Of a stretch of 64,000 nucleotides of DNA, positions 55,327 through 63,995 are shown piece by piece. The notes beneath the pieces were generated by a model. The model was not told where the DNA came from. It made no database searches and saw only the letters and a program-made list of their open reading frames with translations. This DNA is from Clostridiales bacterium S5-A14a (GTDB lineage Bacteria > Bacillota > Clostridia > Peptostreptococcales > Anaerovoracaceae): the NCBI GenBank assembly GCA_000758905.1, contig JRNA01000016.1, positions 151,162 through 215,161 of the forward strand, in the 5' to 3' direction. The position numbers and the translations under genes are program-made. The stretch's first letter is position 1. Each line of letters opens with the position of its first letter.

Positions 55327-58203
55327 TTATTTCCTTTCTGTTTCAACAATGTGGAAACACTCAATCAGGTCGCCTTCCTTGATGTCGTTATAATCTTCGA
55401 TGCCTATACCGCATTCATAGCCTTGAGCCACTTCCTTCGCATCGTCCTTAAATCTCTTTAGAGATGAAATCTTACCCTCATGGATTATAATTCCGTCTCT
55501 AACAAGTCTAACTTCTGCGTTTCTGACTACCTTGCCTTCAGTTACATAGGCTCCGCCGATTATGCCAACTCCAGGAACCTTAAATGTATTCCTGATCTCA
55601 ACTTTTCCGAGGATTTCTTCCTTAAATTCTGGATCGAGCATGCCCTTCATCGCATTTTCAACATCGTCAATTATGTCGTAAATAACCCTATATGTTCTTA
55701 TTTCGATATCTTCTCTATCCGCAAAGTTTGTAACTGATGTGCTTGGTCTTACGTTAAATCCGATGATTACAGCTCCCGAAGTTCCAGCGAGCATTACGTC
55801 AGATTCATTAACAGTACCTACGCCTGTGTGGATAATATTAACCTTAACCTCGTCCGTATTAAGCTTTTCAAGTGAAGAAACTATGGCTCCAATAGAACCC
55901 TGAACGTCTCCCTTGATTATTAGGTTTAGCTCCTTTGCCTCTCCTTCGCTGATCTGGCTAAACAGTTTTTCGAGAGTAGTGCTCGAATTACGTGCAAGTA
56001 CCTCTTCTCTGAGCTTAGATTTTCTCCTATCAGCTATATCTCTTGCAACCTTATCTTCCTTAACAGCGTTGAATTCATCGCCTGCCTGAGGAACATCTGT
56101 CAGACCTAGAACCTCAACCGCAGTCGCTGGGCCGGCTTTCTTGATTGACTTTCCTTTGTAGTCAGTCATAAGACGGATTCTTCCCGCACTTGTACCTGCC
56201 ACAATTGACTGTCCGCTCTTAAGTGTTCCATTAGTTACAAGCAGTGTCGCAACTGGGCCCTTCGCCTTGTCGAGTCTTGCTTCAATAACAGAACCGCTTG
56301 CAAACCTATTTGGATTAGCCTTTAGTTCAAGGACTTCTGCCTGGAGTAAAATCATTTCAAGTAGGCTCTTGATTCCTTCACCTGACTTAGCCGAAACAGG
56401 AACGCTTATAACGTCTCCACCCCAATCCTCAACTAGGATTCCGTGCTCGGTTAGGTCCTGCTTTACTCTGTCAGGATTTGCAGTAGGCTTGTCCATTTTG
56501 TTTATAGCAACTATAATCGGTACACCCGCTGCTTTGGCGTGGCTTATCGATTCAACAGTCTGAGGCTTAACGCTGTCATCTGCCGCGACTACAAGCACGG
56601 CGATATCTGTAACGTGTGCACCCCTTGCCCTCATAGCTGTAAACGCCTCGTGACCCGGTGTGTCCAAAAATACTATTTTGTGCCCGTTAATAGACACTTC
56701 TGAAGCACCAATGTGCTGTGTAATTCCGCCCGACTCTGTAGTCGTAACGTCAGTTTTTCTGATAGCATCAAGCAGGGAAGTTTTTCCGTGGTCAACGTGT
56801 CCCATAACCGTAATTATAGGTGACCTTGGTTTCAAATCTTCTTCCTTATCCTCAAAGTCCTCGATTCCAATTTCTTCGACTTCTTCTTCAACTGCACCTA
56901 TTGCAACTTCAATTCCAAGATCATCTGCCAACAGCAAAACAGTGTCTTCGTCGATATTCTGATTTATGTTTGCCATAATTCCAAGCTTCATGAGTGACAT
57001 TATAACCGTTGCCTGGCTTACCTCCGCCTGCTCACAAAAGCCTGCCACTGTGATAGGTACATCTATTCTTACAGTGCCTTCTGGCAAAACTTCTTCGATA
57101 ATATTTTCTTCAATCACCTGAGGTTTAGCCTTCGCTTTCTTCTTTCTAGTCTTCTTCTCAAGATTTCCAAGCAAATCAATGTTACGATCGAACTTGTTGA
57201 ATTTATCTTTCTTCTCTCTGTATTTACCTTGATTCTTTTTCTTATCAGCATGTCTTGATTGACTTGATTTAACTTCAAGTCTATCCATGGAAGAACTATC
57301 GCTAGACTGTCTTTTGCTCCTTGCAGGTCTTGAAGTGCGTCGTGTTTCTTCTTCATCTTTATTAAAGCCGCCGTCATTTCTTCGTCTATCGCCTGACCTA
57401 AATCTGTCGTTTTTGGATTTAAAATCTTTACCTGTACGGTCATCTCTTCGAGATCTAGGTCTATCATCTCCAGCACGTCTAGGACGATCATCACGTCTTG
57501 GTCTGTCATCTCTTACAGGACGATCATCACGCCTTGGTCTATCATCTCTTACAGGACGGTCATCACGCCTTGGTCTATCATCTCTAGCTAGACGGTCATC
57601 TCGTCTTTGTCTTTCGTCCTCACGATTATTAATTTCTGAAGCACGTTTAATAATCTTAGGTCCGACAATCGCAGGCTTAGAAGGCTTAGTTTCTTCTTTG
57701 TTTTCTATTTTCGCAGTCTCAACTTCTTGAGATGCTGGTTTATCTACTTCTTTAGACTCTGCTTTTGTATTTTCGGACTCTACAGGTTTAGATTCAACTT
57801 TCTCAGCCTTTGCGGACTTATCTTCCGCTGGCTTTGTCTTCGTTATACTAGGCTGTTCAGATTTCGTCTCTGACTTGTCCTTCTCTTTAGATTCCTTTTT
57901 CTCTTCTTCATCTGATGTATTCAAACTTACACCCTTGCTCCTTGCTTCCAAAAAAGCAGTATCAACAATCGGTCTATTCATAGGTGGTTTTGGCTTGACT
58001 ACCTTGTTTGTAGAATCAGCTTGAACTTTATCGGCGGTAGTACTGTCAGCACTGCCGCTTCCAGTTCTTAACCTCTCAGCATCTTCATCGCTCAAGTTAC
58101 TCATGTGGTTCTTCACAGATATTCCCATATCCAGAGCCTTTTGAGTCAGTTCCTTGCTTGTGATCCCCATCTCTTTTGCCAGTTGGTGGACTTTTAAGGT
58201 CAT
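55327..58203 (-). CDS. infB: Translation initiation factor IF-2, long N-terminal extension
   Basis: GTPase that places initiator tRNA on the 30S subunit. The 958 residues have IF2_N at 1-48, a long disordered charged region (50-340) including a 12-residue repeat (DDRPRRDDRPVR) around 200-258, a second IF2_N near 372-435, the G domain with GHVDHGKT (468-475), DTPGHEAF and NKMDK, and C-terminal domains. The repeat-rich arm is longer than in most Firmicutes. The ATG overlaps the ylxQ stop by 4 nt. Confidence 0.97.
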   Translation of the reverse strand: MTLKVHQLAKEMGITSKELTQKALDMGISVKNHMSNLSDEDAERLRTGSGSADSTTADKVQADSTNKVVKPKPPMNRPIVDTAFLEARSKGVSLNTSDEEEKKESKEKDKSETKSEQPSITKTKPAEDKSAKAEKVESKPVESENTKAESKEVDKPASQEVETAKIENKEETKPSKPAIVGPKIIKRASEINNREDERQRRDDRLARDDRPRRDDRPVRDDRPRRDDRPVRDDRPRRDDRPRRAGDDRPRSRRDDRTGKDFKSKNDRFRSGDRRRNDGGFNKDEEETRRTSRPARSKRQSSDSSSMDRLEVKSSQSRHADKKKNQGKYREKKDKFNKFDRNIDLLGNLEKKTRKKKAKAKPQVIEENIIEEVLPEGTVRIDVPITVAGFCEQAEVSQATVIMSLMKLGIMANINQNIDEDTVLLLADDLGIEVAIGAVEEEVEEIGIEDFEDKEEDLKPRSPIITVMGHVDHGKTSLLDAIRKTDVTTTESGGITQHIGASEVSINGHKIVFLDTPGHEAFTAMRARGAHVTDIAVLVVAADDSVKPQTVESISHAKAAGVPIIVAINKMDKPTANPDRVKQDLTEHGILVEDWGGDVISVPVSAKSGEGIKSLLEMILLQAEVLELKANPNRFASGSVIEARLDKAKGPVATLLVTNGTLKSGQSIVAGTSAGRIRLMTDYKGKSIKKAGPATAVEVLGLTDVPQAGDEFNAVKEDKVARDIADRRKSKLREEVLARNSSTTLEKLFSQISEGEAKELNLIIKGDVQGSIGAIVSSLEKLNTDEVKVNIIHTGVGTVNESDVMLAGTSGAVIIGFNVRPSTSVTNFADREDIEIRTYRVIYDIIDDVENAMKGMLDPEFKEEILGKVEIRNTFKVPGVGIIGGAYVTEGKVVRNAEVRLVRDGIIIHEGKISSLKRFKDDAKEVAQGYECGIGIEDYNDIKEGDLIECFHIVETERK
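57482..57610 (-). repeat. 36-bp tandem repeat in infB
   Basis: Three near-identical 36-bp units (57482, 57518, 57554) and a partial fourth encode the repeated DDRPRRDDRPVR. Unit-to-unit changes are few and mostly synonymous, so recent slippage or recombination is likely. Confidence 0.8.
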
Positions 58204-58514
58204 AGAAATCCTCCTTTTTCAAATTCACTTATTACAGCTTTGGTAAGATTCTCATCTTCCAGAGCAAATATTCCTTTATCCTGTTTACCTGTTGCATGGC
58301 TGAGTTCTTCACATTTGCCAAATACCATCAGCCTAACATTATATTTTTCACAAAGCTTTTCAAGTTTCTTGAGTGAGTTCATTCCGACTTCCTCGCCAAC
58401 TATTATTAGCTTTGTTCTGCCCTTCTTTGCAGATTGCTCTACAGCCGTCATACCGACTGCTATTTTTCGGGCTCTTGCTGCAAAACCCAGGTATTTATAT
58501 ATCTTATCTTTCAC
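58200..58514 (-). CDS. ylxQ: L7Ae/L30e-like RNA-binding protein YlxQ
   Basis: Small L7Ae-family protein of 104 residues encoded between ylxR and infB, as in Bacillus. The fold is seen as YLGFAARARKIAVGMTAVEQSAKKGRTKLIIVGEEV, with MVFGKCEELSHATGKQDKGIFALED, the usual kink-turn-binding loop. It probably binds RNA near the ribosome; the exact target is unknown. The stop overlaps the infB start (ATGA), and the start overlaps ylxR by 11 nt. Confidence 0.92.
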   Translation of the reverse strand: MKDKIYKYLGFAARARKIAVGMTAVEQSAKKGRTKLIIVGEEVGMNSLKKLEKLCEKYNVRLMVFGKCEELSHATGKQDKGIFALEDENLTKAVISEFEKGGFL

Positions 58515-58788
58515 TATTTAAATCCGTCTCCAAGAATACTTCTATTTCCTGTTTGAGATTATTAATCTCATCGTTGCTAAAATTTTTCTTAAATGCACGG
58601 TGGAAAGCCTTCTTCTTAAATGCTGTATCTACACACTTTTTATTTTTACATAGATACGCACCCCTACCGTTAGCTCTCCCTGATTTATCAAGTGATATTT
58701 TGTCTTCAAAGAACGTCACACGTAAAACATCTTTTTTCTCAAATGTATTACGACATCCTATGCATGTTCTCATCGGTGAACTACTCAT
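58504..58788 (-). CDS. ylxR: YlxR family protein
   Basis: Conserved small basic protein (DUF448/YlxR). RTCIGCRNTFEKKDVLRVTF and GRANGRGAYLCKNKKCVDTAFKKKAFHRAF are the family motifs, with four cysteines placed as in zinc-like pairs. The start MSSSPMRTC (94 residues) overlaps the nusA stop by 8 nt; an upstream open frame is the nusA tail in another frame. Work on the family suggests RNA or nucleoid binding; precise function is not established. Confidence 0.92.
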   Translation of the reverse strand: MSSSPMRTCIGCRNTFEKKDVLRVTFFEDKISLDKSGRANGRGAYLCKNKKCVDTAFKKKAFHRAFKKNFSNDEINNLKQEIEVFLETDLNSER

Positions 58789-59902
58789 TGTCTTCGTATT
58801 CAATCTCATCGTCATATGAAGCATCATCTGAAACATCATCATATGAAGCATCATCTTCATGAGCATCCTGATACTGAGATTCGCTCTTAATGTCGATCTT
58901 CCATCCACTGACCCTAGCTGCAAGCCTTACGTTCTGACCTTCCTTGCCTATCGCTAGAGAAAGCTGGAAATCTGGAACTATGACAGTTGCATCCTTTTCA
59001 TCAAGGCTATGAATTATAACCTTTGATACACTTGCTGGGCTCAAAACATTTGATATAAGAGTCTCAGGGTCATCGCTCCACTCAATTATGTCTATCTTCT
59101 CACCATGAATTTCATCTGCGATGTGCTGAACTCTCAGCCCCCTATTACCAACACAGGCACCAATCGGATCCACATTTTCAAAATCAGTTGCTACCGTAAG
59201 TTTGGTCCTTGAGCCTGCCTCTCTTGCAATGTTTACAATTCTAACCGTACCATCCTCAATCTCAGGAATTTCAAGTTCAAACAACTTCCTAATAAAACCT
59301 GGATGAGATCTTGAAAGAAACACCTGAGGTCCCTTATATGTCTTTCTGACTTCAAATACATAAGCCTTGATAACATCACCAACTTGGTAGTTCTCACCCT
59401 TAACCTGTTCTGAGAATGGCATTATCCCCTCTGTCCCATCAAGCGACACAAAAATGGTCCTCGCCGTCTTTCTGTGAACCCTACCAGTAATAATATTTGA
59501 AAGATATGGCTGGTATCTTTCGTAAACCATATCCCTTTCTTTCTCTCTTATCCTTTGAACAACAACCTGTTTTGCTGTTTGAGCTGCAACTCTCCCAAAT
59601 TCCTTAGGCATTACCTGATATTCGATAAAGTCGCCCACCTGATATCTTGAATCTATCTCATGTGCCTCTTCTAGTGACAGCTGAGTATCAGGGTCCTCCA
59701 CGTTTTCAACGACCTCTCTCCTTATGAGTACCATCAAAGTTCCGCTTTCAGAATCAATCAAAACTCTCACCTTGTGAGAAGGTCCATAATTCTTCTTATA
59801 CGCTGCAAGCACAGCATCTTCAATTGTATTAAGCAGAACATCCTTTGGTATCCCCCGATCTTTCTCGAGGGAGTTTAGCGCTTCAATAAACTCTGCGTTC
59901 AT
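58781..59902 (-). CDS. nusA: Transcription elongation/termination factor NusA
   Basis: RNA polymerase-associated factor that promotes pausing and hairpin-dependent termination. The 373 residues contain the NusA N-domain (1-130), S1 (SNIITGRVHRKTARTIFVSLDGTEG), KH1 and KH2 (IGACVGNRGLRVQHIADEIHGEKIDI; LSLAIGKEGQNVRLAARVSGWKIDI). The C-terminus is an acidic tail with a repeated DDASYDD element (about 347-373) in place of the acidic repeats of Proteobacteria. GGAGGAGC precedes the ATG. It overlaps ylxR. See the rimP leader hairpin for possible autoregulation. Confidence 0.97.
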   Translation of the reverse strand: MNAEFIEALNSLEKDRGIPKDVLLNTIEDAVLAAYKKNYGPSHKVRVLIDSESGTLMVLIRREVVENVEDPDTQLSLEEAHEIDSRYQVGDFIEYQVMPKEFGRVAAQTAKQVVVQRIREKERDMVYERYQPYLSNIITGRVHRKTARTIFVSLDGTEGIMPFSEQVKGENYQVGDVIKAYVFEVRKTYKGPQVFLSRSHPGFIRKLFELEIPEIEDGTVRIVNIAREAGSRTKLTVATDFENVDPIGACVGNRGLRVQHIADEIHGEKIDIIEWSDDPETLISNVLSPASVSKVIIHSLDEKDATVIVPDFQLSLAIGKEGQNVRLAARVSGWKIDIKSESQYQDAHEDDASYDDVSDDASYDDEIEYEDNE

Positions 59903-59922
59903 TAGCTCCTCCTTTACACACT

Positions 59923-60417
59923 TTATAAAATTACAGCCAGGTTGATTTTGGCGATTTTCTTCCTATCAAAACTCCTAGGCTTTTCTATCTCTGTTTTTTT
60001 CTTAAGATCTTGAATGATTTCGGTAATCTTCAACTCTTCATCAGAAAAATCATCAAGCTTACCACAAAATACTTTTTTGCCATCAATGCCGCTATATAGC
60101 TTGACTTCCACGATTTCTCCCAAATAACGTCTAAGATGATCATCTGTCTTAAGTTCCCTGTCCATTCCTGGCGATGAAACCTCGAGATAATATTTGTTAG
60201 GCATTATATCGTCTATCTCATCAAGTTCTTCGCTTATATACTTACTCACTTTCTCGCAGATATCTGTATCGATATAGCCATCTTCCCTGTCAATAAATAT
60301 ACGCAAAAAATTATCCTTGCCTTCTTTAGATAATCTGATGTCCCAAAGCTCAAGGGCCTCCTCATCTAATAGAGGCTTTAATTTTTCAGTAACAAAAGTA
60401 TCGATTTTCCCTGACAT
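59923..60417 (-). CDS. rimP: Ribosome maturation factor RimP
   Basis: Assists 30S subunit assembly. The 164 residues show the N-terminal alpha/beta domain with LELWDIRLSKEGKDNFLRIFIDREDGYIDTDICE..., YYLEVSSPGMDREL in its centre, and the SH3-like C-terminal domain (GEIVEVKLYSGIDGKKVFCGKL). First gene of the rimP-nusA-ylxR-ylxQ-infB-efr1-rbfA-nrnA/truB-ribF run. AAAGGATAG is 4 nt before the ATG. A promoter and a hairpin lie upstream. Confidence 0.95.
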   Translation of the reverse strand: MSGKIDTFVTEKLKPLLDEEALELWDIRLSKEGKDNFLRIFIDREDGYIDTDICEKVSKYISEELDEIDDIMPNKYYLEVSSPGMDRELKTDDHLRRYLGEIVEVKLYSGIDGKKVFCGKLDDFSDEELKITEIIQDLKKKTEIEKPRSFDRKKIAKINLAVIL

Positions 60418-60434
60418 ATCTATCCTTTACAAAA

Positions 60435-60464
60435 TTGAAAGAGTGGGATGACCCACTCTTTCAA
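60435..60464 (-). terminator. Hairpin in the rimP leader, also downstream of the 5'-nucleotidase gene
   Basis: Perfect 13-bp stem TTGAAAGAGTGGG / CCCACTCTTTCAA with a 4-nt loop, followed leftward by TTTTG. It lies downstream of the rimP promoter, so transcripts starting there must pass it before rimP (about 18 nt later). It may therefore act both as nucleotidase terminator and as attenuator of the nusA operon. The weak U tract fits a factor-assisted terminator. Confidence 0.8.
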
Positions 60465-60487
60465 AGAAGTTATAATTTACTTTTTGT

Positions 60488-60516
60488 ATACTACCACATA
60501 TCTTGTAAAATGTCAA
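60488..60516 (-). promoter_or_regulatory. Promoter of the rimP-nusA-infB operon
   Basis: Leftward TTGACA (60511-60516, perfect), 17-nt spacer ending TGG (extended -10), TAGTAT (60488-60493). It lies 6 nt after the 5'-nucleotidase stop codon. The leader, about 65 nt, contains the 13-bp hairpin. Confidence 0.85.
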
Positions 60517-60521
60517 GGAAT

Positions 60522-62468
60522 TCAACGATGTTTGCGGATATTAAGTGTTGCCCCTAGCCCAGTCGCCATCATCAAAACAAATAGAGCTAGCATAATATTC
60601 TCAGCATCACCTGTATTAACGCCTTTCTTGTCCTTTGTTGATGCAACCCTTGAATTTGCAACTTGAACTGGTGACTTGCTGTAATCGTATGCCTTATCAG
60701 TAAACACTGTCCTGCCCTCTCCATAAGGATTCTCGTATTTGCTAGGCACCTTGCCGTTAAGTCCAATTCTGAGGTATGCATTGAAAATATCAATATCAAG
60801 GACATTTTTGCTTCCATCCACAATGGCTTCTGCGTCCTTAAACATAGTCATGCCATCTCCAGCTTCCTTGTAATAATATTCTGTAATCATCAAATTATAT
60901 GTTTTCTTGAGATCAATAGGCTTTCCACCGATTCTTACATTCTGAACTCTGTATCCACCTTTGTAGTAATCCCCATTAACCTTAACAAATAATTTTTTAT
61001 CGTCGGTTACTACATTGGATTTAACGGATTTATTGATTTCGTATGTAATTCCGCCGCCATGTAAAAATCCGCCACTCTCATCTGGATAGTTCTTAGCACC
61101 CATCTCAAGAGCATCGACTATTGTCTGTCCACTTACCTTGATTTCACAGAGTTTAGTATTCCATGGAAGAACACTCAGAACACTCAAGTAATTAATTTCA
61201 CCTTGTTTGATATTTGCACGAATCGATCCGCCGTTCATTATTGCAGCATCTGCCTTCTTGAATCCCTTGCCGCTTGGATCGTTCTCAGCATACCACAAAT
61301 ACGAATCCGTGATAAAATCTGCCATGTTGGTATTTGCATTTCTTACCAATCTCTTGTTAGGATTAGCTGGGTCATTAATCATAAGTGAATAATCTGTATA
61401 ACCTATCTTTTCTTCAAGGTATTCATACTTCTTAAGTTCAGCCTTTACAGCTGCATCAACCCTCTTATATTCTTCCGTTGCTTTTTCAGCATCAGTTATT
61501 TTGTTAACAAGACTTGAGGTTGCCTTTATCTGGCCACCATCCAAAGATAATTTAAGGACCCCGATGTTCACTAGTTTTGTTCCTGTAGATGTCAACAAAA
61601 CATCTTTCCCCGCTTTGTCTTTCACTGTTCTACTTGGAATGACATTATGTGCATGTCCATCGAGCAAAACATCTATTCCGCTAGTATTTGCAATTACATC
61701 CTGAGAATACCAACCGTCTGTTCCGCCGTTATCTCCAAGGTGTGACAAAACGATTACAAAATCAGCACCAGCGCTCTTGACAGCATCAATATTTCTCTGC
61801 ACAAGATCATATAGTTTCTGATTAGTGTCCGCATTGAAGGAATAAATGTAGTTTCCATTTTTGTCCTGGAAGTTCTTAGGTGTTCCCTTTGAAATTGACT
61901 CAGGTGTGTCAATGCCGATAAATGCTATCTTCTTAGTTTCATTGCCGATATTAACGTCCTTAATGTCATATGCCTTATTAAAAACTAAATTATTATTTTG
62001 GTCTGTAAAATTGGCACAGATATAATTTAAGCCTGATTGTTTTGCCTTGTCTATGAACTTAGTTACGCCAAAGTCGAATTCATGATTTCCTGGAACCAAG
62101 ATGTCATAGCCTGTTACCTTCATCAAATCAATTGAGCTCTGGCCCTTGCTCATTGTGTTTGGAACGGATCCCTGAATAGAGTCTCCATTGTCAACAAGCA
62201 GTGCACCTTTTGAGTTTGCAATAGCTTTGGCCTTAAGTGCAGCAAGTCCAGCATATCCTAGTGAGCTGTCAATCCCTGTGTAGAACGCGTTATCACTCAC
62301 GCCGCCATGGACGTCATTGGTGTAGAAAATTACGAAGTCGTCTCCCCCAATTCCTAATGAATCATAGCTTCCCTGCTCTGCTGGTTCCGCAAAGGATACA
62401 AGGCTGGTCATTGAAAAAACAAAAACCACTGCCATCAACAAAGCTAATACTCGCTTTTTAGTATACAT
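60522..62468 (-). CDS. Secreted 5'-nucleotidase/2',3'-cyclic phosphodiesterase-type surface enzyme
   Basis: Cell-surface metallophosphoesterase releasing phosphate from nucleotides. A signal peptide (residues 1-27, ending VSFAEPAE) precedes the metallophosphatase domain: IFYTNDVHGG (47-56), D96 in NGDSIQGS, GNHEFDFG (127-134), LSHLGDNG and LLDGHAHN. The 5'-nucleotidase C-terminal domain follows with GGSIRANIKQGEINY and a GGITYEI strand. The end is VNTGDAEN, a hydrophobic helix and RKHR, a TGD-type anchor. The 648-residue length is typical. Substrate range cannot be told; purine scavenging or adenosine production are family roles. GGAGGGAAG precedes the ATG. Confidence 0.93.
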   Translation of the reverse strand: MYTKKRVLALLMAVVFVFSMTSLVSFAEPAEQGSYDSLGIGGDDFVIFYTNDVHGGVSDNAFYTGIDSSLGYAGLAALKAKAIANSKGALLVDNGDSIQGSVPNTMSKGQSSIDLMKVTGYDILVPGNHEFDFGVTKFIDKAKQSGLNYICANFTDQNNNLVFNKAYDIKDVNIGNETKKIAFIGIDTPESISKGTPKNFQDKNGNYIYSFNADTNQKLYDLVQRNIDAVKSAGADFVIVLSHLGDNGGTDGWYSQDVIANTSGIDVLLDGHAHNVIPSRTVKDKAGKDVLLTSTGTKLVNIGVLKLSLDGGQIKATSSLVNKITDAEKATEEYKRVDAAVKAELKKYEYLEEKIGYTDYSLMINDPANPNKRLVRNANTNMADFITDSYLWYAENDPSGKGFKKADAAIMNGGSIRANIKQGEINYLSVLSVLPWNTKLCEIKVSGQTIVDALEMGAKNYPDESGGFLHGGGITYEINKSVKSNVVTDDKKLFVKVNGDYYKGGYRVQNVRIGGKPIDLKKTYNLMITEYYYKEAGDGMTMFKDAEAIVDGSKNVLDIDIFNAYLRIGLNGKVPSKYENPYGEGRTVFTDKAYDYSKSPVQVANSRVASTKDKKGVNTGDAENIMLALFVLMMATGLGATLNIRKHR

Positions 62469-62538
62469 TCTTCCCTCCTTATACTAAATTTAAAATGATT
62501 AACTTAACCAGTTTTCGGGTACTATTACTGACGAGACA

Positions 62539-62547
62539 ATTATACCA
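62539..62547 (-). promoter_or_regulatory. Extended -10 element for the 5'-nucleotidase gene
   Basis: Leftward TGG-TATAAT with no good -35. The start codon is about 70 nt downstream. Confidence 0.45.
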
Positions 62548-62570
62548 CAAAATTGTTTAAGGAGAAATGT

Positions 62571-63890
62571 ATGAAAGATGATAAGAGCCTTATACTAGAA
62601 AGACTTGAAGGCGTAAGAAAATATTATGAAAAGTTCGAAGATATGCTAGATGATCTTCCTTTTTTTGTTCCAAAATCTACTAAGAAAATGTTGAAAAAAT
62701 ATCTCGGCCAGGATAAGGAGCTTGAGGCATTGATGGAGTCAATCAGTACTCAGAGGCCACCACGCCTTCTGATTGCAGGCAACAGAGGTGTCGGGAAAAG
62801 TGCCCTTGTAAATGCACTATGTCGGGCAAGAATAGTAGAGACAGCTCCATATATAGAGGAGAATGTGGATCGCAATCACTATGAAAACAATGTGGAACAT
62901 ACTGAAGGCGACCACTATTCAAACGACTCAAAATATGTGGATCGTGTTATAGATGACGTTGATATATATGCGTGCAAGCGTGGTGATGAAACAGAAATAG
63001 AAATTTTCGAAACTTCGGCATCTAAGACAGCAGAAAAGTTCACACAAATTATCAACTTCAAGCCGGATGTAGCTATTTTGTTGCTTGATAGTTCCAGGAA
63101 TGTTGACATTCATTCTCAGCTAGTGTTCTTTGAGGATTTAAAAAAAGAAATCGAGAAAAATGGCGCCAATAAACTTCCTCTAATTGTTGCAATCACAAAG
63201 ATTGACGAGGCGAGTGATCAGACGTATGAGGAACTTGTAAGCGAAGGTGAAATGGGGAGAAAAATTGCTCTATCTATCGACATCGATAGGAATCAGTTGC
63301 GAGAATCGTTAAGCAGATACAGAGGGGCTATTTTGTCTCACGGAAACGTTGTTGACGAAATAGTGGTGCTTTCTTCGCTGAATTTATATAATTTTGATGA
63401 ATTAAGAAGAATCATTGAAGATTTGATGGTAGATCCAAATGCGCAGATGGGCTTCAGAATGACTTTCAGATTGTCAGAAGTGCTTTCCGGCGTTGCGAAC
63501 AGGCTAGTTAAGTTATTTTCAGGCATGGCGGCCGTCATTGCCCTTACGCCGATTCCGGTTGCTGACCTTTATGTACTCTTGATTCTTCAAGGGCTCATGG
63601 TTGCTCTAATCGCAAGGCTGAGCGGAAGAGATGTTAACCTAAAAACAGGAATTGAATTTATTCTGAGTTTGGGTGGTGTGACCCTCGCAGGCTTCGGGCT
63701 GAGGACTGTTGCTCAGCAGGCTGCGAAATTTGCTAATTTCTTGCCGTTTGCTGGCTCGGCTATTAGCTCAACAATAGCAGCAACCGGAACCAATGCGATT
63801 GGTAAGGCTGCGGTTGCTCACTTTATCTCGGATCTTCCGCTTCGAAAAACAAGGTCGCTTTTTAAGGCTTTGAATAAGTCGTCGAAATAA
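62571..63890 (+). CDS. GTPase with C-terminal DUF697 membrane domain
   Basis: Predicted membrane-associated GTPase of 439 residues. An N-terminal helical part precedes the G domain with GNRGVGKS (70-77, Walker A) and AITKIDEAS (G4). The region after about residue 315 is DUF697-like, with hydrophobic helices AAVIALTPIPVADLYVLLILQGLMVALIARLSG and a Gly/Ala-rich pair. This layout resembles YcjF/era-like dynamin-related proteins of unknown role. The start follows AAGGAG at 7 nt; a TTG six codons earlier would contain that site and is rejected. It is transcribed away from the nucleotidase gene. Confidence 0.87.
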   Translation: MKDDKSLILERLEGVRKYYEKFEDMLDDLPFFVPKSTKKMLKKYLGQDKELEALMESISTQRPPRLLIAGNRGVGKSALVNALCRARIVETAPYIEENVDRNHYENNVEHTEGDHYSNDSKYVDRVIDDVDIYACKRGDETEIEIFETSASKTAEKFTQIINFKPDVAILLLDSSRNVDIHSQLVFFEDLKKEIEKNGANKLPLIVAITKIDEASDQTYEELVSEGEMGRKIALSIDIDRNQLRESLSRYRGAILSHGNVVDEIVVLSSLNLYNFDELRRIIEDLMVDPNAQMGFRMTFRLSEVLSGVANRLVKLFSGMAAVIALTPIPVADLYVLLILQGLMVALIARLSGRDVNLKTGIEFILSLGGVTLAGFGLRTVAQQAAKFANFLPFAGSAISSTIAATGTNAIGKAAVAHFISDLPLRKTRSLFKALNKSSK

Positions 63891-63912
63891 GTGCTACATT
63901 AGAAACTTTAAA

Positions 63913-63995
63913 CTACTACCTATGTCAAGGACACTCAAGTGAATTTTTACGTGGTCCATAATAAATCACTTGGATATTGTCCTGTTTGATAGTAG
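63913..63995. repeat. Large imperfect inverted repeat at the right edge
   Basis: Three nested arm pairs: CTACTA/TAGTAG (63913, 63990), GGACA/TGTCC (63929, 63978) and TCAAGTGA/TCACTTGGA (63935, 63966), enclosing about 23 nt. It looks like the end of an insertion sequence or a MITE, or a long RNA hairpin after the GTPase gene. The window ends before anything can be confirmed. Confidence 0.5.

Noticed and set aside
57482..57610. Regular repeats that could suggest a CRISPR array
   Set aside because: The units are contiguous without unique spacers and code in frame for the IF-2 arm.
58504..58923. Longer ylxR frame with a Met-rich N-terminus
   Set aside because: The extension is the acidic NusA tail read in another frame; the family start is MSSSPMRTC at 58788.
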